From: Turritopsis dohrnii
Taxonomy: Eukaryota; Cnidaria; Hydrozoa; Anthoathecata; Oceaniidae
Assembly: GCA_027922465.2 (NCBI GenBank)
Contig: BQMF02000164.1
Span: 434,001 to 498,000, forward strand
Reading direction: 5' to 3'
DNA length: 64,000 nt
A program made the translations under genes and the position numbers. The notes beneath the pieces were generated by a model. It did no database searches and had not been told where the DNA came from. It saw only the letters and a list, made by a program, of their open reading frames with translations. Every line of letters begins with the position of its first letter. Positions within the stretch are counted from its first letter, which is position 1. Below are positions 1 to 9,896 of this stretch, piece by piece.

Positions 1-800
1 GGTCATTAGTTCCAATATGAAGTAACATAACATCAGGTTTTTTATTTGCGATAGGCTTTACATAATGCACTAAATCATTTGATGATGCCCCAGAGTGCGA
101 CTTAATAGAAACATTTACATTTTTGAAGCCTTTAGCATTCAAACCATTTATCATAGAGTCTCCAATGACAAATATCTTACGATTATCTTTTTCATCACCG
201 TTATTATTTTCTATGCGATTATCTTGTCGTATAATGGGAATCTCCGTTTTCTTAGTGAGGTGTTTTTTCTGCTCGAGATTTAATGAATTTGAGTTTGCCC
301 CATTCAAAAAAGCGTTAATAATTTTCTGCTTTTCATCTAACTGCTTTTCAAGTGACTTGATATGATTTGTCAAGCATTCCACTGCAAAGAAATTCGAATC
401 GGAACTTTCCGTGTTTTTCTCAGTGACTAAAACTTCCGTTTTCGAACAGGAGCATGTTGATGTCGACTCAAGAGTCTCTTTCAAGATGCTAAGTTCATTT
501 AAAACAAACTCCTTGAAATCAATAAAATCGTTATCAATAGTAGAAATTGGGGGAGCTGAACTGTCAACAAAGAAAACAGCATCTTTAGCATCTTTAATCA
601 GTCTGTAGGAAATTTTATTACTTACTGAATGTTGCTTTACTACATTTTCGGCTTCCGCTTTGTCTAGTATATCTTTTGTTGTCTCTGAAGACCAGTTAAA
701 CGTCTTTAGAGCGAGTTCTTCAATATTTTCAATGTACTGGCCCTTTCTTTTCGATTTTAGTTCGGTGAGCAGTGAAACCAAATCAGTAAAATCAGCCATT
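1..800 (-). CDS. SGNH/GDSL-type hydrolase protein, C-terminus outside window
   Basis: An open frame runs leftward from an ATG at 800 to the window edge (266 codons) with no stop. The N-terminal half is charged and probably partly coiled, with a winged-helix-like start (MADFTDLVSLLTEL) and a CSCS patch. From about residue 200 there is an SGNH-hydrolase core: the VIGDSMI block carries the catalytic Ser, and HIGTND at the very edge matches block V. The block III and C-terminal His regions lie outside the window. SGNH hydrolases of this arrangement are common as multi-copy, retroelement-associated genes in cnidarians (family knowledge). A poly-T tract immediately upstream and repeats nearby fit a mobile or retroposed origin. 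The substrate cannot be inferred. Confidence 0.7.
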
Positions 801-828
801 TTTAATAACACGTCCGTTCACTTCGGCG

Positions 829-868
<40 letters not shown>

Positions 869-2188
869 ATTATTTTATTATTATTATTGGCATTATTATT
901 TTTCTTTTTTTCTCTTTGCTATCCACTTGTCCCAGAGTTTTGTCGCCAAAAAACGAATCTCAGCAATTTCGATTTATTAAGTCATTTAAAGCAGAAAAAT
1001 ATAAAAATGCATTTCACTCTTGTTAACTGGCTTCAAGTAATAGTGGAAACCAGTCCCATCTAATGTATGTCTTAGACAAGTTCTCAAAATTATTATTTTA
1101 CACACGTATGGAATCTTCAGTCATTGATATTCCCACTGTAGCATCAAAGATTATACTTATGCATTATGATAACTTTCTTTCGAAGGAGACCTACCCCAAA
1201 GATAATTATACTTTTAGGAACGAATCTACAAACAATCCTAGTTCCAAGTACAGTCGACTATCTCTAACTCGAACCTCGAAGGGGAAAACAAAATTGTTCG
1301 AATTATGGAGAGTTCGAGTAATGGAAAGTCGAATTATAGATTGTTCACTGTACTTGCTTTGCGGGAAACTTATCATAAACATTAACATTTCCAACAAGCA
1401 CATATGGAAGTTATAAAAGGACTTTGGTGACCAGCGTCAGTAACTTGTGTTGCGTTCAAAATGTATATGGAGTTTGTTTATCATTTTTTCATAACACAAA
1501 TTTCGTTGTTGTGGTTACTTGCGAAATTCGGTTTACGACTTGGCTGCCATTATGACACGTTACCTAACAGCGTATTTTCTCTTGATTTGATTGGTGGGTT
1601 AACTTCAAGACTTTTTTTTCATATGACAAGCAAGCAACGTTTTGTAAGGACCAAATGCTGAGTTTCAGTTTTGATGTTCCTTGTATTCTTTATGGCAAGC
1701 ATATAAATCGTGTTAGAAGTTGAAGTGTTAAGCGATAAAATTTGATGTGTAAGTTTGAGTGTTTAGTCATTTAAAGTAGCTAGAACAGAAACAGAAACAG
1801 AAACGTTTTTCATTTCCCAGCGGGCAAATGTGTTAAAAAATCTCTGCGAAGGAGTGCATTTCTATAGAAATGTACAAACTACTTCAATGAAAATGCTCTT
1901 CATCACTGTGGTTTTTGAAAATCCACATGCTGGGGAGAGTAGGAGAGCACAGAGCAAGTAAACAAAAACGATAAGCAAAATCGATTGTCTATTTTCGAGT
2001 AGATATACATAGATACCAGGTCTTACGACAGTCCTTGAAGAAATCATAAAAACAAACTTCAAGTAGTCGACACCAACGCAGAAGCCTGTGTTTGTTCACC
2101 TTTACCAGTTGTGTAAACTCAAACATAGTTTTATACATTGGTAAGCATGAATTTTGTCATTTGAACTGATCAGACTGCTGTCACCAGG
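801..2188. other. Intergenic stretch with simple-sequence and repeat remnants
   Basis: It begins with a run of about 35 A (roughly 831-866) followed by a TTA/TTATTA tract. Around 1248-1345 lies one end of a repeat rich in TCGAA motifs (CTCGAACCTCGAAGG). A short (ACAGAA)n tract lies at about 1785-1803 and a foldback-repeat copy at 1816-1935. The 117-codon frame at 1063-1416 runs through the repeat and looks non-coding. No gene seen. Confidence 0.6.
1816..1935 (+). mobile_element. Foldback MITE family, copy 1
   Basis: About 120 bp starting CCCAGCGGGCAAAT and ending with its inverted complement (ATGCTGGGG). It contains the family motifs GCGAAGGAGTGCA, the palindrome ATTTCTATAGAAAT, and a GAAAATGCTCTTCATCACTG arm. 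It lies upstream of the ML-domain gene. Confidence 0.75.
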
Positions 2189-5100
2189 ATGAAGATCTTT
2201 GCTATCATCGTTTTGAACTTGCTGGTTCTCACCTACGCTCTTGATTTTAAAGTCACCAATTGTGGTAAGAAATTTCTTTCTTGCTGAACTGTGTTTAAAT
2301 CTTATTTGAAAAAGTAAGTATTAAAACTAATGTCTTGAAGGAAATGTTTTAGTTTTCCGTTACAGTGAAATATTATTTTCTGAGGTCTCAAAAATGGTTT
2401 AGTTACGCGCACAACATTTTGTTTTAAAAGTCTTCTTTTGACAATTGACGGAGATACAGCCGTGACGCGTCCTGAAATCCTCAAGCCATGCAGCATTTTG
2501 CCCGAATTTCATTTCACCAATACTGAAAATTGTAAAATTTTCTCACAATTTATTTGAATTTCGTCTTGCATTAACGAAGACGTCAAAAAATTAAAAAAAT
2601 TAATAACAACACATAGAATTTCACATGAAATTTTACGGGATAATCAGCTGTCCTTGAAGTTTTGTGATGCTGCAGAATATCACTTCAGAAGGACCTTTTG
2701 GACTGTGATTTTTTTTGGGTTTTTTTCATTTCAGGGACAAATGCAGCAATCAAAACTGTTAAAGTTGAAAATAGTCCTGCTGGTGCAATAAAAGAGGAAA
2801 CTGTTCTTGATTTAACGTATGACTCAACTGCTGACGTGAACGCACAAGATATGGTTGAATTAACTATATCCGTAAGAAGAAAAGTACCTTTTTTTAATTA
2901 TTATGTGAAAGTTCCAGACTTCGTCATTGACGCTGTTGGAAATAGCATGAATAAACCTAATTTGCAATACTTGGGCAGCGGGTAAGTTATAAGTAATAGT
3001 TTTTATAGGAATTACCTACAATAAATTATGTCGATATAAGATGAAATTCAGAATTTTGCAGACCAGAAATGTGGCTATAATTTATACTTTTTAATTAATT
3101 TGTGATTCACTTGCAAGTCTGACCAATTTCAATGATATGCGCATGATAATAGTACCTTCACAAACTAGAATCAGTAGAATTTATGCGTGTTAGATTTTAG
3201 GTCAAAAAGCTTATTAGAATCAGTTATAAAAATACAGACGGATGGCATTACGAGTGGTGTGACTAGGGGTGGGGCTACAAGTGACTTTCCGGAACTATGC
3301 GGACTACAGATGAGCCCTACAGATTTTTAAATGATGTGGCACATTTCCTAAAATAGTTACACTAAGTTGTTACACTAAGTACTAGGTTGTATACTCTATG
3401 TAACGATTTGAATGTCCTAAACTTAAATACTTAAAAAATTTAAACGTACACAGAGGTTTTCAAGACTAGAAATATATATATATTTTCGATTAATGCTTAG
3501 CAAAAAAATAAGGAAAATTACTACTATAAAATGGCCATTTTTAAGCAACATTACTACTAACGTCTGACCTTGGTTGCTTATAAAAACAACGTGTAGCAAA
3601 TGCACTAAAAAGCGATTAGTTAAAAACCGATAGGGAAGGTAATAGAATGATTCTATGAGCTATGCGTGACTACCAGTGATTACGAGTTCTACAAACGACG
3701 CAAAAAGAAGAAATACATGAAAAATAACATGAAAAATAAGTCCTGGAAGAAAATTTCTTTATAACGTTTGATAAAAGTGAATTCTCACCTTTCAACCCAA
3801 AAGATAAATGAGTAGGTCAGCCGCGAAAAACATATCAAAGAAAAATCCTACACTTTTTGTAGGTATGAATACTCTCACTAATAATATTCATTTGTTTTAG
3901 GAAATTTAAATTTGGTTGCCCTTTGCTACAGAAGTATATACCATGTCCACCACTTAAAGGCACACACACGGAGAAAGTTTACTTGAAGGAAGCCATTCTT
4001 AAGCTGAAAAATGGAATTGTTTCGAAGTACCTTTCATCAGTAAGGGTTTTTGCTTTTATCATATCAAACTACTTTCCATCCTTTCGTTAATTACACCACT
4101 TTTGATCTTTGCATAGCTTCAATCCTTAATTATTATCACGTCATTGTATGATAATGAAGATCATAAAATTTGAAAAATTTGATAATTACGTAAACGTGAT
4201 AATCATTCGATTGGAATAGGTATTTTTCTAAAGGTCAAGGAAAACGAGCCTAACATGCTGGCCCAACATTTTCCAAGCGTACGTCTGAAGAATATAAACA
4301 GTGAAAAACGGTATCAGTAGGTCAAACTAACTGTTAATATATACGAACAAAACAAAAACCTTTTTTCTGAAATTCTAGTTAAATGTTACGTTTAAAAAGT
4401 TCGTTCAAAGACTAAACTTAAAACAAACAAATAACAAGTTGAAATAATTTCAATTTTTTTATAAGTTCTTCTGATAAAGCATCTTCTGATTAACTGTACA
4501 AGAGGTTTGAAACAAAACAAGAAGCCGCTTGGCTTGAAGACTTCAGGATGTAACACAACGATACATATCTAATCTAAAAAATACAACATTGATTGCCAAA
4601 TTATGGTCAAATCTAACAAAATGACTGGCAAATTCAAAATCAACATCTTCCATTAGTGCTTTGTACAAATTTTTATGAATATTGCAGAACTTTCAAAATT
4701 TGGTCCAAATTTGGCCCAAATTGTTCAATTTTAGTCAAATCTGACAAAATGACTGTCAAATTCGAAATCAACACCTTTCAAATGTGCTCTGTGCAAAATT
4801 TCATGAAAATTGGAGAACTGAAAGTCCAAATTTGGCCAAAAATGCAAATTCGACAAAGATGTCATGTAAACGTTGCACGAAAGCGTTTATAACTTCGAGT
4901 AGTAGGAGGAGGAGAAACCACGGGTATTTTAAATACTTTACTCCACCACGGTTGTCCTAAAGTCAACAAAAAAATCTTAACATCGCTTTTAGTGTGTAAA
5001 ATATTGTTTTCCGTACACGTCAAAACTCATCGCAAGTAACAATAGAACGGATTTGAGCAAACATACTGGAGGAGCATGAAAACGCAGCCAACATCTTCAT

Positions 5101-7233
5101 CCATTAGAAAAAGGAAAAAAAATTGTAAAGGTAAATAATTAAATAAAAAAAAAACAGTTTGTTTTGCAACAAAAAATTTTTCCAGTACATTTAATACAGG
5201 CTGCGAATGCATCCAAATTTATCATCGTAAACGTTACAAGGCGTTGGAAGGATATGTTGAGCTCGTTTTCCCTAACCTTAAAAATCGAAAAGGACTTCAG
5301 TATAAAGCAACATTTTAATAATGCATCAAAATAAGTTAGAAGAGTTGCCAGAGAACGAAGTTTTACTTGCTAAGGTCATTTGTTTTTTTATGTCTGAAAA
5401 AAAAAAGCAAAACCATTAAGCAGAATTTCCACTTATGTATTTTGATACGCGTACCAGTACGTATCATTTTGAGTTCATTGATTGGTTTTCAAGATAATTA
5501 CTTTGTTTAAGGAGGAAGGATATGTCAAAGGACTGAGAAAAAAAATTTTGATCAAGCTTTTTAGAAAATTGGGTGACGTTGCCATGGAAACAGGGAAAAA
5601 CAGGAACATTTAGCAAAAAGAGGGTGTCGCCCTGGCTCAAAAACTCATGTAGTAGAACATGTAGTAGAACTATGATGCAAACCAAAGAAAACATCTGAGG
5701 GTTTTGAAAATCCATAATGGCGGCACTTTGCATAAATGGTCCGTTTCTTTTTGAACACTTGACGTAATATCTTAGAAACTAATTGTCATTTGCTATTTGT
5801 TTTTGGTTGGCATCGCAGATCTAGTGGAAACAAAACTTTCTGAAAATTTGAGATCAAACGGATAAGCGGTTGGTAAGTTATGAGAGGCAGCTTTAAAAAT
5901 CATAATTTAAGAAAATTGCATTTTAAATTTAACTTTTCAAACTTTTCGACAATTCATGTGATATCAGAACAAGTACATAAAAACAAAAGTTTGTGTGTCA
6001 AAATGATTAGGCAAATTCTCAAGCTTTACATACATCACCCTCTAGTTCATCGGTTTTGTCTATAGCAGATCGGCAAGATCTTACAAATAGTATTAAAACA
6101 CTTGATTTAAACCCAATGTTAAATGCACCCACTCCTAGCTGTAACTAAGTCTCTGTTTCGTAGATGCGTGCTGTGAGAGAAGTTATTTTTTATCTTTTGC
6201 GCGACGTCAGTGTGAAGCCATTGCATTGTATTGTATTGTTGTATTGTATCTGAATATTTTAAAAGGATATATACATTTCAGATAAAATCTGCTATCAATA
6301 TGTGTCCTCATTGAGACCCAAATAGAACGCAACGTTTAGGGAAAATTATCTTGGTAAAATAGTATTTTACTGACGTTTTTTGGAGTCCGCGATACCGGGA
6401 ATGAGGTGATGAAAAATTTGGGTCTAATGTTTTGGGGAGACAGGTCTGTGACATCATCAAAAGTTTTCATCGACGATATTTCTGGTCGCAGCAAAACGAT
6501 CCCATACATTTTTTGATTAGATTTTCGAGCTCTACAGCATGGGTACACTTTCCGTTGCCAATTGCTTAATTTTACTTTTCGTGAACACAACGCAGGCTAA
6601 ACATGGGCGGCGAGTGATGCCGCCTTGGCGCCTAGTGTATATATTAAAATCCGATTCTTCGTTTGTCTGTGTATCTGTTTGTTTGTTTGTCTGTCGCGCA
6701 AAATGGTAGATGTGAGCTGTGAGAGAAATTGTTTCTTCTCTTCTGCGCGACGTCAGTGCGAAAACAATACATGGAGACTCATATCGAATGCGACATTTAG
6801 AGAAAACAATTTTTGAAAAAAAGAAAATTTTTGAAATTATGAAATTATGAGAATCTACCACCAAATTGTTTCGTTTCCAAGTTGAATTCATTTGAACTTT
6901 TTAAGTATCGTACCGAAACAAAACGAGATCAATCAATCTGGTGAATCAGATTTTAAATTTTCATACGATACGCGTATCAAAATGTGTAAGTGGAAATCCT
7001 GCTTTACTAAGTGCAATAACGACAAAATAAAACTGTAACAAATCCTTTTTAGTCACGAAATGATACACACCTGCATATTATAAAGTTGGATCTCATCTGC
7101 CCACAAACATGTTATCACTCTGTAATTGTCATTTCATATATAGGGAAAATACAAAGTTAATGCCGATGCTATGCTAGTACGAACTGGAAAGCAGATGGTA
7201 TGCGTAGACATACAAGCGGAACTGAAAGTGTAA
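2189..7233 (+). CDS. Secreted ML-domain (NPC2-like) lipid-binding protein
   Basis: Four exons join cleanly: 2189-2264, 2735-2981, 3901-4039 and 7144-7233 (183 aa, all GT-AG). Residues 1-17 (MKIFAIIVLNLLVLTYA) form a signal peptide. The mature chain keeps the ML/NPC2 pattern: VTNCG near the start, FGCPLL...YIPCPP in the middle (the region where NPC2 has its Cys pair and CP..G motif), and a final strand MVCVDIQAELKV, as NPC2 proteins end. ML proteins carry sterols or other lipids in the lysosome or outside the cell, or act in lipid recognition. At 183 aa it is longer than NPC2 (about 150); the extra length is mainly an insertion before the FGCP motif. The last intron (3.1 kb) is swollen by a TIR element and tandem repeats. 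The exact ligand is unknown. Start chosen because it gives the signal peptide. Confidence 0.8.
4140..5410. repeat. Segmental duplication, copy 1 (pairs with 13795-14430)
   Basis: Segments 4140-4330 and about 5030-5410 align collinearly with 13795-13975 and 14095-14430. Shared stretches include TCATTGTATGATAATG, GAGCCTAACA and a GGCTCGTTTT/AGCTCGTTTT block. The intervening 4.33-5.03 kb is extra in this copy and holds a tandem repeat. The homology resumes at 7255-7600 and ends in a MnSOD exon relic. Confidence 0.6.
4608..4860. repeat. Two-copy 125-bp tandem repeat in NPC2-like intron
   Basis: The phrase GTCAAATCTRACAAAATGAC recurs 125 bp apart (about 4610 and 4735), followed in both copies by related AAATCAACA...TTCATGAAAAT...CCAAATTTGGCC sequence. 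It is intronic and non-coding. Confidence 0.65.
5419..7003. mobile_element. TTA-flanked TIR element (PIF/Harbinger-like), non-autonomous
   Basis: The ends are inverted repeats of about 38 bp: the left starts AGCAGAATTTCCACTTA and continues TTTTGATACGCGTA; the right end is its complement (TACGCGTATCAAAA...GGAAATCCTGCT). Both sides are flanked by TTA (5416-5418 and 7004-7006), the target duplication expected of PIF/Harbinger elements. The paralogous segment near 14440 lacks the element, giving a related empty site (GCAAAACCAG then GACAAAATAA). No transposase frame is visible inside. Confidence 0.7.
6155..6340. repeat. Internal repeat, partner of 6700-6815
   Basis: GCTGTGAGAGAAGTTATTTT...TTTTGCGCGACGTCAGTG here recurs as GCTGTGAGAGAAATTGTTTC...TCTGCGCGACGTCAGTG at about 6716-6758, each followed by a related CGCAACGTTTAGGGAAAA / GCGACATTTAGAGAAAA tail. 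This copy contains an extra (ATTGT)n stretch. A GGCGAGTGATGCCGCC hairpin-like repeat sits between them at about 6605-6640 and has relatives at 60.6-62.6 kb. Confidence 0.55.
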
Positions 7234-7444
7234 AGAATTTGTGATTTGACGAAGATATTATGATCCCAAAAAACTATCTTTTTCTTTTCCTGGATCTCAA
7301 ATTTTGAAATTTATGTGATAAGAAATCTTCCTACATCTAAGGTGCGAATAAGGACAGGCCGCTAGTTTGGAGTGAAAAATCAATTTCGATCGACTTCGAA
7401 GCATTTACATTTTGTTGCTTGACTTTCTTGAACGTTGAAAACGA

Positions 7445-7598
7445 GCAATGTCTTCGGCAAGTTATTCCAATCCACTACATTATGATATTCATTAAGTCTT
7501 GGCGTACATGTCTGTACATGTCTGTATAGTACATGTCTGTACAGTAGATAGTAAGCATCCTCCTCGACATCAATTCCTAACACTAGTATCAAACCAAA
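7445..7598 (-). pseudogene. Relic of MnSOD last exon (copy P1)
   Basis: Reads on the minus strand as GLILVLGIDVEEDAYYLLY...EYHNVVDWNNL, collinear with the last exon of the two intact MnSOD genes in this window. The metal-site motif DVWEHAYY has become DVEEDAYY, losing the Trp and the ligand His. An ACATGTCTGT unit is repeated about three times, lengthening the frame. The splice acceptor is destroyed (TTTG before GTTTGA in place of an AG). No other MnSOD exons are seen nearby. The LINE fragment begins about 80 bp beyond. Confidence 0.8.
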
Positions 7599-7679
7599 GA
7601 CAAAAAAAACAAAAAAAACAGAAAAGAAATGCAAAACACCTAAAAATAAGTGACTAAATAGAATAGGAAGAGTTATTCA

Positions 7680-8702
7680 ACATATATGTAACAGATATGT
7701 CAGCTGAACTTACCAACTCCTGTCTTCAATACGCTGATGACACGAACATATATGGACACGCAAAATCTAGTCAGTTGTTAACACTCGCGAAAAGCTTAGA
7801 GCAAGACCTACAAACACTATCAAATTGGTCCAAATCAAATAATCTGGCGTTTAACCAATCAAAAACAAAAACTATGTTGTTCGCTACACCCAATATGTTG
7901 GCAAAACACCACCTCAATGATGCCAACACATACGAGATCAATCTAAATGACATTAAACTCGAACGCATCAGCAAGTCAAAAATACTAGGAGTGACTTTCA
8001 ACCAAAAGCTTACATGGGACGACCACATCAATACAACACTTAAATCAGTCTATTCCGCTTTTCGATCCCTCATCAAAATTAAAAAACTTACTCCATTTCA
8101 TTTACGTAAACAATTAGCTGAAATGCTGATATTATCAAAAATGGATTATTGCAGTGTAATTTTTGCAGAAACACCTTGTTACCTCATAAACAGAATGCAG
8201 AAACTCCAAAACTCGCTACACCTATAGCAGATTCGGTGGCTTTGCAGAAACAATTAACCTAAAATGGCTACCAATTCGTGAAAGAATTGATTTGGCAACA
8301 TCTAAGATAGCCCACAAGTCCCTTTACAATGATACCTGGACAGAAAATCTAAAATGTACTTTTATGGATCGACCAAGGTCACTAAGAACACCAATAGAGA
8401 TACGATACAAAATCAAACCATGCAACATCACCAACTCATTCCAATATACTATCGGCCGGACATTCAATGACCTCCCACCTAACTTTCGATCAATCCAAGA
8501 TCACAAGAAATTCGTCAATTCTTGCAAGAAGTACTACATGGACCGAGCATTTGCCAAATTAACTAGTTTATAAAAAAAAAATGTTTATACGTTCGTCATA
8601 ACGCACAAACACATGTAGATGTAGAGCCATAGAGCCATTGTAAATATGGAAATGCTCAGAATAAATTCCGTTATTATTATTGTTGTTATTCTTATTATTA
8701 GA
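7680..8702 (+). mobile_element. 5'-truncated, frameshifted CR1/L2-type LINE (reverse transcriptase C-terminal part)
   Basis: Two frames (7697-8227 and 8292-8573) read as one non-LTR reverse transcriptase with a shift between them. The palm motif QYADDTNIY carries the catalytic YADD. It is followed by FNQSKTKTMLF, ILGVTFNQKLTWDDHI and, in the shifted part, INLKWLPIRERIDL, the conserved arrangement of jockey/CR1/L2 elements. The protein ends SLLs-like at LTSL, then a short 3' tail with AATAAA and a (TTATTA)n microsatellite to about 8702, typical of CR1/L2 3' ends. The endonuclease and most of the RT are missing, so it is a dead insertion. Confidence 0.85.
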
Positions 8703-9896
8703 TAGCAGATGGACAACAATTTCGGAGTGTTTAAATGAACTTAAATGATATTCTTCCTTAACAAGTTAACATTTACAAAACCCGCATACTTCAGCAACTT
8801 TGAGCAACAAAAATTTTTTTATGCTTTTGATGAATAATATGTTGATTTTTGTAAATCATTTTATGCAGCCAAACTTGCATTGGCGGGAATAACATGAAAA
8901 TCATCCTAAGAAGATTTTCAAATTAGTCATGGCTTTTGAAACTAATGTGTGAATGTCTGTATTGTGGAATTACCATTAAAACAAGGTACGTATCACTAAC
9001 TTAACCAAATAACTTAACAGGAGTAGTCGGAGTTACTACATTTGCCATAGATTTTTTACTATATTTGTCGAAGTTACTACAATTGTCGGAGTTACTGTCG
9101 AAGTTACTACATTTGTCGGTGTAACAACTTGTATTAACTTTACAGGTGTAGTCGGAGTTACTACATTTGCCATAGATTTTTACTATATTTGTCGAAGTTA
9201 CTACAATTGTCGGAGTTACTGTCGAAGTTACTACATTTGTCGGTGTAACAACTTGTATTAACTTATTTCGTTATAAAAATGCTTGCATAGAAAATAGATT
9301 TATACAAACTATATTCTTCTCGGTATAATACTGATATAACGGTTTGGTGCTATCGAATATTCAGTTTTCTATGTAAATATGACTGCTTTCATATTCAATC
9401 GAGAGCCGTTTGATATTATTTGTAAATTTTCCTAAAGTTGATAAAAACCTTTCAAAATCAATCAAACACATCAGTAAATAAGTTGATTCATATCGTTTCA
9501 GCTGAATTTTCTATGTCTCTTTAGTATTTTATTGATAAAATGACTTACACTTCGGGCCCAGGAATTGTTGATGAGCTTACTAGATGATAGGTTAAAATCA
9601 CTGTGTATGAAATTTATTCTTGTATGGAATTAGATTTCATCGAATACAACTTTTTTCTTCTTGTTGGGAAGTGTTGGCGAACTGAATGGTTTTGCTGCTT
9701 AAGTGATCGTTAGGATGTCACACAACATTCAGAAGAAAAGGTTAAGAAAAAATAACAGAAGAGGATTCTGAATATCAAAACATAATCTTGAAGTACAGAG
9801 AGTGTTAAAATTAAAGTCGATATTAGATACAAAATTTTGCGTTATGAAACAAATATATGCTTATTTATTCCGAAAAACCGATCAAGAAATCCGAAA
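8703..9896. other. Intergenic, upstream of the receptor gene
   Basis: Apart from the 125-bp tandem repeat at 9017-9264 I see only AT-rich sequence. No convincing frame; any receptor promoter would lie here. Confidence 0.5.
9017..9264. repeat. Two-copy 125-bp tandem repeat built from a smaller GTCGRAGTTACTACA unit
   Basis: GTAGTCGGAGTTACTACA begins at 9023 and again at 9148 (period 125), with near-identical sequence between. Each copy itself contains four or five versions of TTGTCGAAGTTACTACA, so it is a higher-order repeat. Confidence 0.85.

Noticed and set aside
1063..1416. 117-codon plus-strand frame
   Set aside because: It overlaps a TCGAA-rich repeat, has an antisense frame of similar quality, and shows no domain or signal.
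6532..6891. 119-codon minus-strand frame
   Set aside because: Lies wholly inside the TTA-flanked TIR element and reads through simple TGTTTG repeats.
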